A DNA stretch of 64,000 nucleotides, from NCBI GenBank assembly GCA_031254035.1, contig JAIRVF010000057.1:1-64000 (forward strand). The letters run 5' to 3'. The notes under the pieces were generated by a model. The model was not told where the DNA came from and did not search any database. It was given only the letters and a program-made list of their open reading frames with translations. The DNA comes from Paenibacillus sp. (GTDB lineage: Bacteria; Bacillota; Bacilli; Paenibacillales; Paenibacillaceae). The first letter of the stretch is position 1; every line of letters begins with the position of its first letter. A program made the position numbers and the translations under genes. This document shows, piece after piece, positions 49,913-59,560 of this stretch.

Positions 49913-50740
49913 ATGCAACCTTTAAAAAAACCTATCCTAGCCGCCCTGTCTATCATCATCACTTTACACTTGGCTCTATCTCTGCCTGCGGAAGCCGCGG
50001 CCGCCATGCAGTGGTCCTCCTCCCAGCAAGCCGCGGTTGATCGCGCCACTGCCGTGGATGCCACTCTCCGCAGCAAGCTGGGAACGCTGTACAGCAATTT
50101 TACGGAGCTTCAGGGCCAGCTGCAGCAAACAGATCAGAACATCAGCTCGCTGCATTACAAAAACGAAGAAATGCAAACCGCGCTGACCCAGCAAGTCAAG
50201 ACAATCGATGCAGATAAAATCACCGGAATGGACGCGGCCGTCAAGCAGGCCAAAGACAAATACAAACCCCTTCTTGCCACGTATACGGCGCTCAACCAAC
50301 AGATCACGGTAGCAAACAAGCTCAAAAACAAACAGCTGAGCTCAACCTTGAAAACCCAGGCCGATACGCTGAAAATAGTCGTTCAAGTCGCAAAAGCGGA
50401 TATTAAAAACAAGGAGCAGGCGCTCGCCGCGGCCAAAACCAAAAGAACCACTTCCCAGAAAAAAATCCGGTCGATCCTTGCAGGAGCCGATCCGCTCCGC
50501 ATTAAAATCAAAGCCGAAAAAAGCACAGCCACCAGCCTGAACAAAAATATCAGCCCCTTGTGGAATGGGGTAACCCAATCCGTCAAAAGCGCAGACGCAA
50601 AAAAAATCTACAATGACCTAAATACTCTGGTTTCCCAGCTCCGCCAAATCCAGACCCAGAAGCAGAAGATTATCACGCTTGAAAATCAGATCAGCAGCAT
50701 CCTACAAAACGCCAAATCACAATTGGCGCAGTTGAAATGA
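49913..50740 (+). CDS. secreted coiled-coil protein of unknown function
   Basis: A 275-residue protein; ATG at 49913 follows AAAGGAG. Signal peptide of about 28 residues ending AEAAA. The rest is almost entirely helical and rich in Gln, Ala, Lys, Ser and Thr with heptad-like spacing (LGTLYSNFTELQGQLQQTDQ, LRQIQTQKQKIITLENQIS), without Cys. It is probably an extracellular or wall-associated coiled coil. The family is not recognised. Expression appears to pass through the attenuator at 49807-49856. Confidence 0.7.
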   Translation: MQPLKKPILAALSIIITLHLALSLPAEAAAAMQWSSSQQAAVDRATAVDATLRSKLGTLYSNFTELQGQLQQTDQNISSLHYKNEEMQTALTQQVKTIDADKITGMDAAVKQAKDKYKPLLATYTALNQQITVANKLKNKQLSSTLKTQADTLKIVVQVAKADIKNKEQALAAAKTKRTTSQKKIRSILAGADPLRIKIKAEKSTATSLNKNISPLWNGVTQSVKSADAKKIYNDLNTLVSQLRQIQTQKQKIITLENQISSILQNAKSQLAQLK

Positions 50741-50946
50741 GCTCATGAATCAAATTAACGAGAGCGATATGTAGGCGCTTCATCCAGCCATAGTCGAAAT
50801 GAACAGTTGATCTTACGCCCCCAGGCGACCTCGGAAAGTTTGTATTGCGGCCTGATCCATATTTTGGTATGATGGATACCTTCTTACTCGTTCGCCTTGA
50901 CTGAAGTTGACGAATCCGTCACCGCAAAACTTATCGGAGGTGTTAC

Positions 50947-51723
50947 ATGCTTTATTTCACTTTGGCTTCAAAAGCCTATGCCCGCAATTTGCATTACCGC
51001 GGTGCGCACATGCTGCACAACATCGCAAGCGCTCTCTTCGGCTATCTATACGCCTGTATTTGGATCGGGATCGGACAGGACCACCCGCTTGGCGAATACG
51101 GCGTGCACGGCATGATTGGGTACATAGCTTTTACGCAGGCCTCGCTTTGGATCAGCGGTTTTATCACGGGTGGGCTTGGTATTCCGCAAGCGGTCAGGAC
51201 AGGCCAGATTTCCCTTGATTTAATGCGGCCTGTCCATTTGTTTGTTATGTGTATGTGCAGAGAATGGGGACAAATTGCTTACCAGTTCGTATATAAATCC
51301 ATCCCTATCTATCTCCTGTATATGCTTGCGTTCCGGCTTGCGCTCCCAGACCGCTGGACAACACTGTTGTATTCGTTGATTGCACTGGCTGCCGCTGCCT
51401 ACATGTCTATCTGCATCAACTACCTCATCGGTGCAACATCGCTTTGGACTACGGAATCGAACTGGCTGTTCTGGGCCAACCATGCCCTTATCAACTTGCT
51501 CGCTGGTTTCTTTATCCCAATTGAATGGCTGCCGTCTTGGCTGCAGGCGGTCAGCTGGATGTCCCCTTATCCCTATCTACTGTACGTCCCGACCCGGATA
51601 TATCTCGGATATGAGCACGCTGGCAGTTTGCTGGGGTCGTTCGCTTGGTGCATTCTTTTTACACTGCTTTGTCTGCTCGTTACGGTTATCGTCAGACGGA
51701 AAGTGGAGGTGCAGGGCGGATGA
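50947..51723 (+). CDS. ABC-2 type permease, first subunit
   Basis: A 258-residue protein with six membrane helices; ATG follows GGAGG at 6-7 bases. The RAHMLHNIASALFGYLYACI start, GLGIPQAVRTGQISLDLMRP block and FFIPIEWLPSWLQ segment are typical of the COG4587/COG3694-type permease pair. It forms an exporter with the next permease (ATGA overlap) and the ATPase at 52584-53606. The substrate is unknown; relatives are annotated as multidrug or viologen exporters. Confidence 0.82.
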   Translation: MLYFTLASKAYARNLHYRGAHMLHNIASALFGYLYACIWIGIGQDHPLGEYGVHGMIGYIAFTQASLWISGFITGGLGIPQAVRTGQISLDLMRPVHLFVMCMCREWGQIAYQFVYKSIPIYLLYMLAFRLALPDRWTTLLYSLIALAAAAYMSICINYLIGATSLWTTESNWLFWANHALINLLAGFFIPIEWLPSWLQAVSWMSPYPYLLYVPTRIYLGYEHAGSLLGSFAWCILFTLLCLLVTVIVRRKVEVQGG

Positions 51724-52520
51724 CAATCAAATATTGGCTAGATCTATACGTGGTGCTTATCCGTTCAAGCATCCGAAGCCGGATGCAGTACAAGTTCAAT
51801 TTTATGCTTGGTACCGTCCTCGCTGCTGCAATACAAATCGCTGAATTTCTAATGATTGCGATTGTCCTGAACAAATTCGGCGCCATCAAAGGCTGGTCAT
51901 TGCATGAGGTGGGCTATCTTTTTGCCATCATGACTTTGTCCAAAACGCTGTACCGAACGTTCGCTAGTGATGTCCATCATCTGGAAGCCTATTTGACGAC
52001 GGGAGATCTAGATCAACTGCTGACCCGTCCCGTTCCGATATTACTCGCACTCATGTCTCAAAATATCCGCCTGATGCCAGGCGAATTGCTTCAGGGAGGC
52101 ACGATTCTCTACTGGGCGATGCACGGCCTTCTGGCCAGCGGTCAAATCACGTGGATCGCTTTGCCATATACCCTGCTGGTGATCGTCACCGGAGCCGTTA
52201 TCCTGTTCTCCATCGGACTTGCCACCGCTACGATTGGCTTCTGGATGACGAAGTTGGATGAGCTGCAAACACTTACGGAAGATGCAGCACAAACAGCCGT
52301 CCGCTACCCGCTTATTCTCTATCCGGTCTGGCTCCGATCCATTTTGTTAATCGTGATCCCCGTCGGTTTTGTCAACTATGTCCCTTCCCTGTTCATTCTG
52401 CGCGGAGAGTACGGCCCTTGGCTAGTACTTGCCATCACGCTGCTTGCCGGTATATCTCTCTGCTTGGCCTTGAAATTTTGGAAATTCGGACTTACTCGCT
52501 ATCAAAGTACGGGAAGCTAA
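51720..52520 (+). CDS. ABC-2 type permease, second subunit
   Basis: A 266-residue protein whose ATG overlaps the preceding stop (ATGA). Six membrane helices; the paired features YLTTGDLDQLLTRPVPILL and YPLILYPVWLRSILLIVIPV correspond to the SGQISLDLMRP and later helices of the first permease, so the two are homologous and likely heterodimerise. It is followed by a scrap of a family A element and then the ATPase gene. Confidence 0.82.
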   Translation: MTIKYWLDLYVVLIRSSIRSRMQYKFNFMLGTVLAAAIQIAEFLMIAIVLNKFGAIKGWSLHEVGYLFAIMTLSKTLYRTFASDVHHLEAYLTTGDLDQLLTRPVPILLALMSQNIRLMPGELLQGGTILYWAMHGLLASGQITWIALPYTLLVIVTGAVILFSIGLATATIGFWMTKLDELQTLTEDAAQTAVRYPLILYPVWLRSILLIVIPVGFVNYVPSLFILRGEYGPWLVLAITLLAGISLCLALKFWKFGLTRYQSTGS

Positions 52521-52528
52521 AATCCGTA

Positions 52529-52562
52529 TTCAAAAGCGGACGAACTTCTTGAACGACCTCTA
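52529..52562. repeat. right-end scrap of a family A element
   Basis: TTCAAAAGCGGAC and CTTCTTGAACGACCTCT resemble the right end of 34201-34490, with three extra bases. It sits inside the ABC operon, between permease and ATPase genes. Confidence 0.5.
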
Positions 52563-52583
52563 AAAAGGAAAGGAGACATAACG

Positions 52584-53606
52584 ATGAAACAATCACGAGC
52601 CATGATCGAAGTATGCGGACTGAACAAGCAATTTCGGACACCTGTCGTCAAGGAGGGGCGATTCGCCGGGGTCCGTACCTTATTCACCAGGGAATACCGT
52701 TTGAAGGAGGCCGTAAAAGACATCAGCTTTACCATTGAAAAAGGTGATTTTGTCGGGTATATCGGCCCGAACGGAGCCGGGAAATCTACCACGATCAAAA
52801 TGCTGACAGGGATTCTCCATCCCACCTCAGGTGAAGTGAAAATTAATGGGATCAATCCCCATAAACAGCGGCGACAGGTTGCCAAGCGGCTCGGTGTTGT
52901 ATTCGGGCAGCGCAGCCAGCTGTGGTGGGATCTGCCGGTAAAGGATTCGTACGATATTTTGGCTCATATGTATAAGGTCAGCCCTTCCGACAAGGAAAAG
53001 CGACTGGGAGAGCTTGGGGAGCTGCTGGATCTGAAGGAGTTTTGGCTTACGCCAGTCCGCAAGCTGTCTCTCGGGCAGCGTATGCGTGCCGACATCGCCG
53101 CTTCCATGCTGCATGATCCGGATGTTCTTTTTCTGGATGAGCCGACCATTGGCCTCGATGTAACGGCAAAGCGCAGCATTCGCGGATTTTTAAAACGTCT
53201 AAACAGCGAATATGGAAAAACGATTCTGCTCACCACCCACGACATGGATGACATTGAGCAGCTGTGCGAACGGGTTATGGTGATCAATCATGGAGAACTC
53301 AGCTATGAGGGGACCATTGGACATCTGCGGGATAAAATCGGACTGCCGACCGTCATCCGGATCGTATTCCATGGCACCTACCAGTTGCCTGTTCCGGAGG
53401 GTTGCGAGTTCCCAGTTGAACTGGGGTTAGATGCGGACCAGCCATTCTGGATCGTGGAAGCCGGCGAGCAAGAGGTGCGGATAGAAGCGAACAGGCGGCA
53501 GGTCAAAGCGATGAATATTCTACGGATCGTCAGCGGCTGGGGCGATGTTGCGGATATTCATATGGAGGAACCGGATTTCGAGGATATAATACACCGGGTA
53601 TATTAA
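52584..53606 (+). CDS. ABC transporter ATP-binding protein (COG4586 type)
   Basis: A 340-residue ATPase. Walker A YIGPNGAGKSTTIKML, Q-loop VVFGQRSQLWWDLP (characteristic of this subgroup), signature LSLGQRMRADIA, Walker B VLFLDEPTIGLD and H-loop LLTTHDMDD. The roughly 100-residue C-terminal extension is also typical. It powers the two permeases encoded upstream. ATG follows AAGGAGA. Confidence 0.9.
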   Translation: MKQSRAMIEVCGLNKQFRTPVVKEGRFAGVRTLFTREYRLKEAVKDISFTIEKGDFVGYIGPNGAGKSTTIKMLTGILHPTSGEVKINGINPHKQRRQVAKRLGVVFGQRSQLWWDLPVKDSYDILAHMYKVSPSDKEKRLGELGELLDLKEFWLTPVRKLSLGQRMRADIAASMLHDPDVLFLDEPTIGLDVTAKRSIRGFLKRLNSEYGKTILLTTHDMDDIEQLCERVMVINHGELSYEGTIGHLRDKIGLPTVIRIVFHGTYQLPVPEGCEFPVELGLDADQPFWIVEAGEQEVRIEANRRQVKAMNILRIVSGWGDVADIHMEEPDFEDIIHRVY

Positions 53607-53615
53607 ACCCGGAGC

Positions 53616-53652
53616 AGCAGGGGGCCTGCATCAAGGCAGCTCCCTGCTTTTT
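53616..53652 (+). terminator. Rho-independent terminator
   Basis: AGCAGGG...CCCTGCT with inner GCCT/AGGC pairing, then TTTTT. It ends the ABC operon. Confidence 0.8.
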
Positions 53653-53666
53653 CAATTTAATTTATA

Positions 53667-54764
53667 TTATACATGCAGCAGCGTTTGGTCTGACGAATGT
53701 TTCACTTCCTCAAAATGATTGCTTAACTCGTTTAAAAATACGATTTTACCGCAAGCGCCGCTATTCATCAGCGCAAAGGCTTCCTCGAAACGGTCCAGCG
53801 AGCAGGTATGGGTCACCAATTTGTCCAGGCCCAGGTTCCCGTTTCGCAGCAGCCCTTTCATCTGGTACCAGGTTTCATGCATCCGGCGTCCGGTAATGCC
53901 CTCAACCCGGAGGCCTTTGAAGATGATCTGCCCCATATCCATTGCCACATCATCTGCAGGTATACCTAGCACCGAGACCCGGGCCGCATGGGCCGCCGCT
54001 TCAAATCCGTCCCGGATCGCACCCGGATGCCCAGACATTTCAAGCACAACCTCCGCCCCTTCGCCTCCTGTCATGTCACGAACCAACTGTGGCAGACTCG
54101 CCTTGGAGCTGTTCATAACGATATCCGCGCCCATCCGGTGGGCCATGCCCAGCCGGTATGTATGTACATCCGCCGCCATCACCAGGCCGGCACCGCACGC
54201 TTTTGCCACGGATATGGCCATAAGTCCGATCAAACCTGCCCCCACAATCAACACCGATTTGCCTACGATATCCCCGGAAAGCACCGTATGTACTGCATTG
54301 CCCAATGGATCCTGTAAGCAAGCCAACTCAAACGGCATGTCTGGATCGTTATGGATTACGCTCTCAGCCTTCACAACCGCATATTCTGCGAAACATCCCG
54401 GCGCGGTAATCCCGAAGCTGCGTGTATGCTGGCACACATGTGCGTTACCGGTACGGCATGCTTTGCAAGTTCCGCACACCATATGGCCCTCAGCAGACAC
54501 ATGATCGCCAACCTGGACGTTTCTGACCTGATCCCCGGTTTCGATGACGATCCCGGCAAATTCATGCCCGAATACGTTTCCGGTCACCACCGACTTTTCA
54601 GCCCACGCGTCCCAATTATAGATATGTACGTCCGTACCGCAGATGGAGCTTGCTTTAACCTTAACGAACACTTCATCAGGGCCCATAGCTGGAAGCGGAA
54701 CCTCTTTGAGTATCGCGCCGGGAGCACGGTGTTCTTTTACCAGGCCGGTCATGGATTTTTGCAT
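53667..54764 (-). CDS. tdh: L-threonine 3-dehydrogenase
   Basis: A 365-residue zinc-dependent medium-chain dehydrogenase oxidising threonine to 2-amino-3-ketobutyrate. Catalytic zinc ligands in SICGTDVHIYNWDAW and GHEFAG; structural zinc Cys in MVCGTCKACRTGNAHVC; Rossmann motif VLIVGAGLIGLMA; and the Tdh-type ITGRRMHETWYQM. ATG at 54764 follows GAAGGTGG. The usual partner kbl is not next to it. Confidence 0.9.
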   Translation of the reverse strand: MQKSMTGLVKEHRAPGAILKEVPLPAMGPDEVFVKVKASSICGTDVHIYNWDAWAEKSVVTGNVFGHEFAGIVIETGDQVRNVQVGDHVSAEGHMVCGTCKACRTGNAHVCQHTRSFGITAPGCFAEYAVVKAESVIHNDPDMPFELACLQDPLGNAVHTVLSGDIVGKSVLIVGAGLIGLMAISVAKACGAGLVMAADVHTYRLGMAHRMGADIVMNSSKASLPQLVRDMTGGEGAEVVLEMSGHPGAIRDGFEAAAHAARVSVLGIPADDVAMDMGQIIFKGLRVEGITGRRMHETWYQMKGLLRNGNLGLDKLVTHTCSLDRFEEAFALMNSGACGKIVFLNELSNHFEEVKHSSDQTLLHV

Positions 54765-54822
54765 GTTGACGCCACCTTCCTTTTGACTGTTTGGATTTCG
54801 CTTTCTATCGTACTGCGCCTTC

Positions 54823-54874
54823 AAAAAAAATTGACTGCCGGAAGCGGGCCCTAGCCAACCCCAGCAAGTCAATT
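54823..54874 (-). terminator. terminator at the end of the exopolysaccharide operon
   Basis: On the minus strand AATTGACT pairs with AGTCAATT across about 30 bases and is followed by eight T. It is 10 bases past the end of the beta-helix gene. Confidence 0.6.
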
Positions 54875-54884
54875 CGATTCTTTC

Positions 54885-56864
54885 TTACGGATTCACGCTA
54901 ACAACATTGCCGGAAAAATCTCTCCAGTTCGTTCCGTCAAAATAAACCGGTTTTTTCTTCACTGTATCGTAATAGACATCACCTTCCACCGGCTTTTTGG
55001 TTACTTCTGTGTTTCGGTTTAAATTGATGAACTTATCCTTTAACACCACTTCGGCATATTTCCCGTTGGAATTTCCCGGTTTGCCCCGGAAGAATAAACG
55101 CCCTGTCTGAATCTGATATTGCAGAAATCCAGGGGCATAATCGGCTGAAGGAAATCCAGAGGAACTGTTTCTATCAATGATCATGGGAGTCAGCATCGTC
55201 TGCTCGAACCCTTTGTAATAAAGCGAGAATGTATTGGCGTTATACCATACGGATCCTGGATCGATCCCTTGGATATTACCGTTATTGGCATCCCCCTGAA
55301 ACTGCGACATCCGCAGCATGGGGATCCGCTCTGCAATCTGTCTTCCACCCCAGCCCATGTCTGCTTCAATATGATCGTCAATTGGTAGATTACCCGGGTT
55401 GATGTTGCCTTGAATATGATGATGTCCCGAAACGACAGAAATCGCTTTAATACTGTACTTCCGGGCAGGACGCGTATCCAGAAACAAATTTCCCTGAACC
55501 ACGGTAAACTCCGCTCCGAATAAATTAATCCCGCAATTTTGATCATGATTCGTAGCCGGATTCATATCTTGGTAGTTCCAGTTGTGGATCCGATTACTCG
55601 TCAGAATAATGTTCGAGCATCCAGGTTCGGGATAATTTGATCCGTTTACGGTAGCGATGCCTGAGGTGGGAACATTTTCGATCGAATTCCCATTGACGAT
55701 AATATCTTTAGAAGCATACATATTGATGGCGCCAAAGCTATAATCCTTGATTGCCGGTGCACTGATGCTGTTCCCTTCTACAATGCATTGCCTCACTCCC
55801 CACAGCTCGATACCGTCATAACGGTTGTTGATGCAAATATTGCCCGATATCGTTATATCGAACGTCTCGAATTGGCTGGAAGCAAACGCGGTAATTCCTT
55901 CTTGTCCATTCCCGATGACAATATTTCCTGTCGCCAAATTGCTGAAGCACCTACGACCGTCTCCCGTGATCCCGATATTCGTATCAAACGTAATTCCCTC
56001 GCCACCGCAGTTCTCGATATGATTATTTATGACCCGGCAGTATTTGGATGAGGAAACGTTAACCCCAATATTCAGGTTCCCTGGTACATTATTAAAGAGC
56101 AGCTGATTTTTGATCTGATTGCCCTCAACCAGCATATAGCTGCATCCGCTCAAATACAGGATTCGCTCATTCACATTGTTGGTGTTCAGGATTTGATTCT
56201 GGGTAATCATCCCATTCGAGCAGCCCGAAAAAATCCAACTGCCCGTGTTCCCTGCTATACGCAGCTGGTGGATGTGGAAACCCGTGCATGAATCCAGGTT
56301 AAAGCTGATTTTCCCTTCCATGCCGGTCACTTCAAAGGAGGAGATGCCTGAGGCTAAGAAAATCGTATCTGTTCCCTGCGAAACGTTTTGAAGCACGGCC
56401 CCTTTTTCACCAGCCAGCATCGCACCCGGTTTCAAGGAAACGGTGCCTGCGTTGTATGCCGCTGCCGGAAACACGAGCGTTCCGCCTATGGAAGCCACCG
56501 TATTGATAGCGGATTGAATTCCTCGGGTATCGTCCGCTTTTCCATCTGCAACAGCGCCAAACCATTGAGGGTAAAATTCCTTGACTTGGGGTTTGCCCTT
56601 AATCAAGCCATCCCCGGCAAAAATCTGCGTCATTCCTGCCTCGATTCTTCCATTCAAGATCAGCGAAATTCCGCTGTTTATATTCAGCTTGGCACCATTC
56701 ATGAAATTTAGCGTGATGCTCGCATCAACCGTCAGATCCGCATTCACAGCATACGTTCCATTTGAAAGAATCAGTTCTCCTCCCCCGTTTGCTTTTAATT
56801 GGGCAAGATCACCCAGAAAACGATTAGGATCTGTTACGATAACCCATGGGGTACTGTCAGCCAT
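54885..56864 (-). CDS. right-handed beta-helix protein (pectate-lyase superfamily)
   Basis: A 659-residue protein; ATG at 56864 follows GGGAG at 9 bases. Residues about 95-140 carry the Pectate_lyase_3 entry motif (YPQWFGAVADGKADDTRGIQ, INTVASIGGTLVFPAA). Residues 170-480 are parallel beta-helix coils with many NxI/GN repeats (GNSIENVPTSGIATVNGSN). The C-terminus (VEGDVYYDTVKKKPVYFDGT, NWRDF) resembles phage tail-spike tips. There is no signal peptide. In this polysaccharide locus it probably binds, cuts or modifies the polymer; how it leaves the cell is unclear. Confidence 0.78.
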   Translation of the reverse strand: MADSTPWVIVTDPNRFLGDLAQLKANGGGELILSNGTYAVNADLTVDASITLNFMNGAKLNINSGISLILNGRIEAGMTQIFAGDGLIKGKPQVKEFYPQWFGAVADGKADDTRGIQSAINTVASIGGTLVFPAAAYNAGTVSLKPGAMLAGEKGAVLQNVSQGTDTIFLASGISSFEVTGMEGKISFNLDSCTGFHIHQLRIAGNTGSWIFSGCSNGMITQNQILNTNNVNERILYLSGCSYMLVEGNQIKNQLLFNNVPGNLNIGVNVSSSKYCRVINNHIENCGGEGITFDTNIGITGDGRRCFSNLATGNIVIGNGQEGITAFASSQFETFDITISGNICINNRYDGIELWGVRQCIVEGNSISAPAIKDYSFGAINMYASKDIIVNGNSIENVPTSGIATVNGSNYPEPGCSNIILTSNRIHNWNYQDMNPATNHDQNCGINLFGAEFTVVQGNLFLDTRPARKYSIKAISVVSGHHHIQGNINPGNLPIDDHIEADMGWGGRQIAERIPMLRMSQFQGDANNGNIQGIDPGSVWYNANTFSLYYKGFEQTMLTPMIIDRNSSSGFPSADYAPGFLQYQIQTGRLFFRGKPGNSNGKYAEVVLKDKFINLNRNTEVTKKPVEGDVYYDTVKKKPVYFDGTNWRDFSGNVVSVNP

Positions 56865-56901
56865 CTGCCTCAACTCCCTGTTTATACTGCTACTAGACTA
56901 T

Positions 56902-58137
56902 TCAAACGATTTCTCGTTTGCTGTAGTCATTCTGATTAATTCTAGGGATATTGAAGGCAAACCTATGCAAGCTTTTCTTGTCTTCGGATAAAAGAGTATA
57001 ATTGGCAATCAAGCCATAGATAATCCAGTTTACCGGATTGGTAAAATAACCGCCGGCAATTTGATAACTAAGAATAAAGATCAGAAGCCCGTATTTGAAC
57101 ACCCTCTCGTGCCTTCGTATCCGCATCACCAGCATGACGAGGAAAACGAACAGCAGTAAGATTGCTCCGATCCCCCCCTCTGCTATGACGTACATAAACG
57201 AATTGGCAATAATCTCAACCAAGCCATGGCTGTAATAAGTATTTTTTACGGTATCCGTATTCAGATTGCCCCATCCGGCTCCAATGAAATTGGAATCTTC
57301 GAGAATCTGCCCCATTATTCTTGCGCTGACGTTGAAACGGTAAAAAACAGAACCGTCCGTACCATTTAAAATATCGTTAAACCGCATATAAAAGCTGTTA
57401 TTGCTGGCCACAAACATGGAGAGAGCAAAGGTTCCCACAATCGACAAAAGCATAGCCGCCAAAAGTTTCGGTACGCTGATTCTTTCGCCCAAATAGTAAA
57501 TGTACATAACGGTCAATGCCAGTCCTAAACTGAGCATGCCCCCCATACCGGCCGATACGATGACAACTCCCGCATTCGCGAAAAGGAAGAAGAGGTTGAT
57601 CATGTTTTTTCTTAGACCCGTCTCGCGCATAATGAAGCTAACCAAAATAACGATCAGTATTCCTGCGTGAAACGAGGCTTCGCTTGGTTCGGCGTAAAAA
57701 AGCGCAAGCCGGACCTTTTGGTACAGGTTGACGTCATCATCCAGTCGCCATAGCAGCTTCGTCTTATGCACCATACCGATACAAAGTAAAACCAGGTTGA
57801 TCGCAGATACGGCATAAATGATCTTTTTGAAGGAGTTCAGTCCCGCCTTCATCTCCTTTACCTGCAAAAACAGCACAATATTCAGAAACAGCTTGGAAAG
57901 GTTAATGACAAGACGGCCCACTTCAACATGGTCGTTCACCAAAATTTGCAAGAAGGCATACAAGACGGCAAAATAGACATATCCAGCAGCCTTCCAGGTC
58001 AAACTTCTCCGTTCAATAACATCCTTTAAAATCAAAACAATGGACAAGAAATAGAACAAATCCAGGTTGGCTGAAATCTTCTGGTGCAGTATATAAATGG
58101 ACGCGAAAATGATCTCCATATGACTCGTATACCCCAT
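56902..58137 (-). CDS. putative polysaccharide polymerase (Wzy-like)
   Basis: A 411-residue protein with about ten membrane helices and a larger extracellular loop (about residues 250-310) with GWGNLNTDTVKNTYYSHGLV, as in O-antigen polymerases. It likely joins lipid-linked repeat units outside the membrane. No strong ribosome binding site precedes ATG 58137; ATG 58119 (MEIIF) is an alternative. It lies between a glycosyltransferase and a beta-helix gene on the same strand. Confidence 0.75.
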   Translation of the reverse strand: MGYTSHMEIIFASIYILHQKISANLDLFYFLSIVLILKDVIERRSLTWKAAGYVYFAVLYAFLQILVNDHVEVGRLVINLSKLFLNIVLFLQVKEMKAGLNSFKKIIYAVSAINLVLLCIGMVHKTKLLWRLDDDVNLYQKVRLALFYAEPSEASFHAGILIVILVSFIMRETGLRKNMINLFFLFANAGVVIVSAGMGGMLSLGLALTVMYIYYLGERISVPKLLAAMLLSIVGTFALSMFVASNNSFYMRFNDILNGTDGSVFYRFNVSARIMGQILEDSNFIGAGWGNLNTDTVKNTYYSHGLVEIIANSFMYVIAEGGIGAILLLFVFLVMLVMRIRRHERVFKYGLLIFILSYQIAGGYFTNPVNWIIYGLIANYTLLSEDKKSLHRFAFNIPRINQNDYSKREIV

Positions 58138-58174
58138 ATATTAGATATTCGTCATCGATTGCCCCGGCCAGCCA

Positions 58175-59407
58175 TTACCGGCTTTGCTTCAGCTTCTCCC
58201 CTGTATACTCCGGTACGCTCCTTACGCGGGAAGGCTTTCGATGAAACACTTCAAAGGAATGGAATAAATGCTCATAGGATTTGACGATGTGATTCCAGGT
58301 ATATTCCGCCGCAATTCTTCCCTTGGCCTTGGCTTCAAGTTCCTTGATCATACAGTTGTCATATCGCTCGAGCTCACTGATTTGCGCTGCCATGGAACCC
58401 GGATCGGCCGAAAAATACAAAGCCCCGTCTCCCCCGACTTCGCGGTTAAACACCACGTCATACAGCAAATTCAATTTCGTGGATGCCAAAGCTTCGAGCA
58501 GCGACGGATTCGTGCCGCCCACTTCATGACCATGGCAATAACCATAAGCAAGCTCCCGGATTTTCTTCAGCAGCTGCTGCTCATATACCGTCCCCACAAA
58601 CTTGATCCGGGGATCGCTGTCGAACCGGCATTCCCGCAGCAATTCATCGTAAAGCGGGTTTTGTTCAATCCCCGTAATGATCACCAAATCCTTGTCCGTG
58701 TTCGATTTCATGAATTCCTTGATCATCAGCTCATAGTTATTTTCAGGCACAAACCGGCCGATGATCAGATAATATGCGCCAGGCGTAACCCGATGTTTCT
58801 CCAACCAGACCAGCAACTCCAGACTTTGTTCATCCAGCGTTGAAGAAGCCAAATCCGCCCCGTAAGCGATAAACGTCGTTCTGGGGCGGTATTTGGCGTA
58901 GTCCTCGTGAATATACTGCTCGATTCCCCTGGAATCGCAAACGAGCAGATCAGCATGTTTGACCATCAATCTCTCCGAGACCTTCCAGTACCGCTTGATC
59001 AGCGCGTTCCACTTGCCGCGTTTCCACTCATGGCCGTCGGGATTGACCAGCACGGTCACGCCCATGTGCTCAAGCTTGCGTTTATAGGCATAAAAAAAAG
59101 GCCCGATCCGACAGGCCAAAATATAGACCATGCAATCCGTCAGCCGATGCTGCCGAATGTAACGGATGCATTCCTTTAAGCTGAGCAAATCGTACAGGAC
59201 AGCCCTGGCGCTGCCGATGGCCGGAACGGCGACCTGAAAGCAGCGGGCCCCGTTATGTTCGAATTCCCCTTTTCGGTCCGACAAGCAGGCGACATGATAC
59301 CGGATATCGCAGTTTGTTTTGCGGGCCGTCAGCTGCTCCACAAAGGTCTCGAAGCCCCCGTACCTGGCCGGAAGCCCCTTGGAACCGATAATAAACACAT
59401 GTTTCAT
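58175..59407 (-). CDS. glycosyltransferase, DUF1972/rhamnosyltransferase type
   Basis: A 410-residue GT4-fold enzyme. The N-terminal motif FIIGSKGLPARYGGFETFVE is the signature of the DUF1972 group (Cps2T-like beta-1,4-rhamnosyltransferases). The C-terminal domain has YLIIGRFVPENNYELMI and the donor-site HGHEVGGTNPSLLEA. It probably adds an early sugar to the lipid-linked primer. The C-tail is basic. It has a 150-base leader with two hairpins (59459-59490 and 59518-59539). Confidence 0.88.
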   Translation of the reverse strand: MKHVFIIGSKGLPARYGGFETFVEQLTARKTNCDIRYHVACLSDRKGEFEHNGARCFQVAVPAIGSARAVLYDLLSLKECIRYIRQHRLTDCMVYILACRIGPFFYAYKRKLEHMGVTVLVNPDGHEWKRGKWNALIKRYWKVSERLMVKHADLLVCDSRGIEQYIHEDYAKYRPRTTFIAYGADLASSTLDEQSLELLVWLEKHRVTPGAYYLIIGRFVPENNYELMIKEFMKSNTDKDLVIITGIEQNPLYDELLRECRFDSDPRIKFVGTVYEQQLLKKIRELAYGYCHGHEVGGTNPSLLEALASTKLNLLYDVVFNREVGGDGALYFSADPGSMAAQISELERYDNCMIKELEAKAKGRIAAEYTWNHIVKSYEHLFHSFEVFHRKPSRVRSVPEYTGEKLKQSR

Positions 59408-59458
59408 CTTTCATACCTCTTCCATGTTTATGTACTTACGGGTTAAAACAAAAAGAAA

Positions 59459-59490
59459 CGCCTACGGTGTCCCTTTAAGGACGGTAAGCG
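59459..59490 (-). terminator. second hairpin in the 59408-59560 gap
   Basis: On the minus strand CGCTTACCGTCC pairs imperfectly with GGACACCGTAGGCG, followed by TTTCTTTTTG. With the hairpin at 59518 it could act as tandem terminators or as an internal attenuator of the operon. Confidence 0.45.
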
Positions 59491-59517
59491 ATCCCGCGAG
59501 AAAAATTACTTATATCT

Positions 59518-59539
59518 CAAAAAAAGACCCTCAGGTCTC
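59518..59539 (-). terminator. Rho-independent terminator after the 59561 gene
   Basis: AGACC-TGA-GGGTCT with TTTTTTT on the minus strand, 22 bases past the beta-helix gene. Confidence 0.65.
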
Positions 59540-59560
59540 ATCGAACTTGTGTTGACCTCT

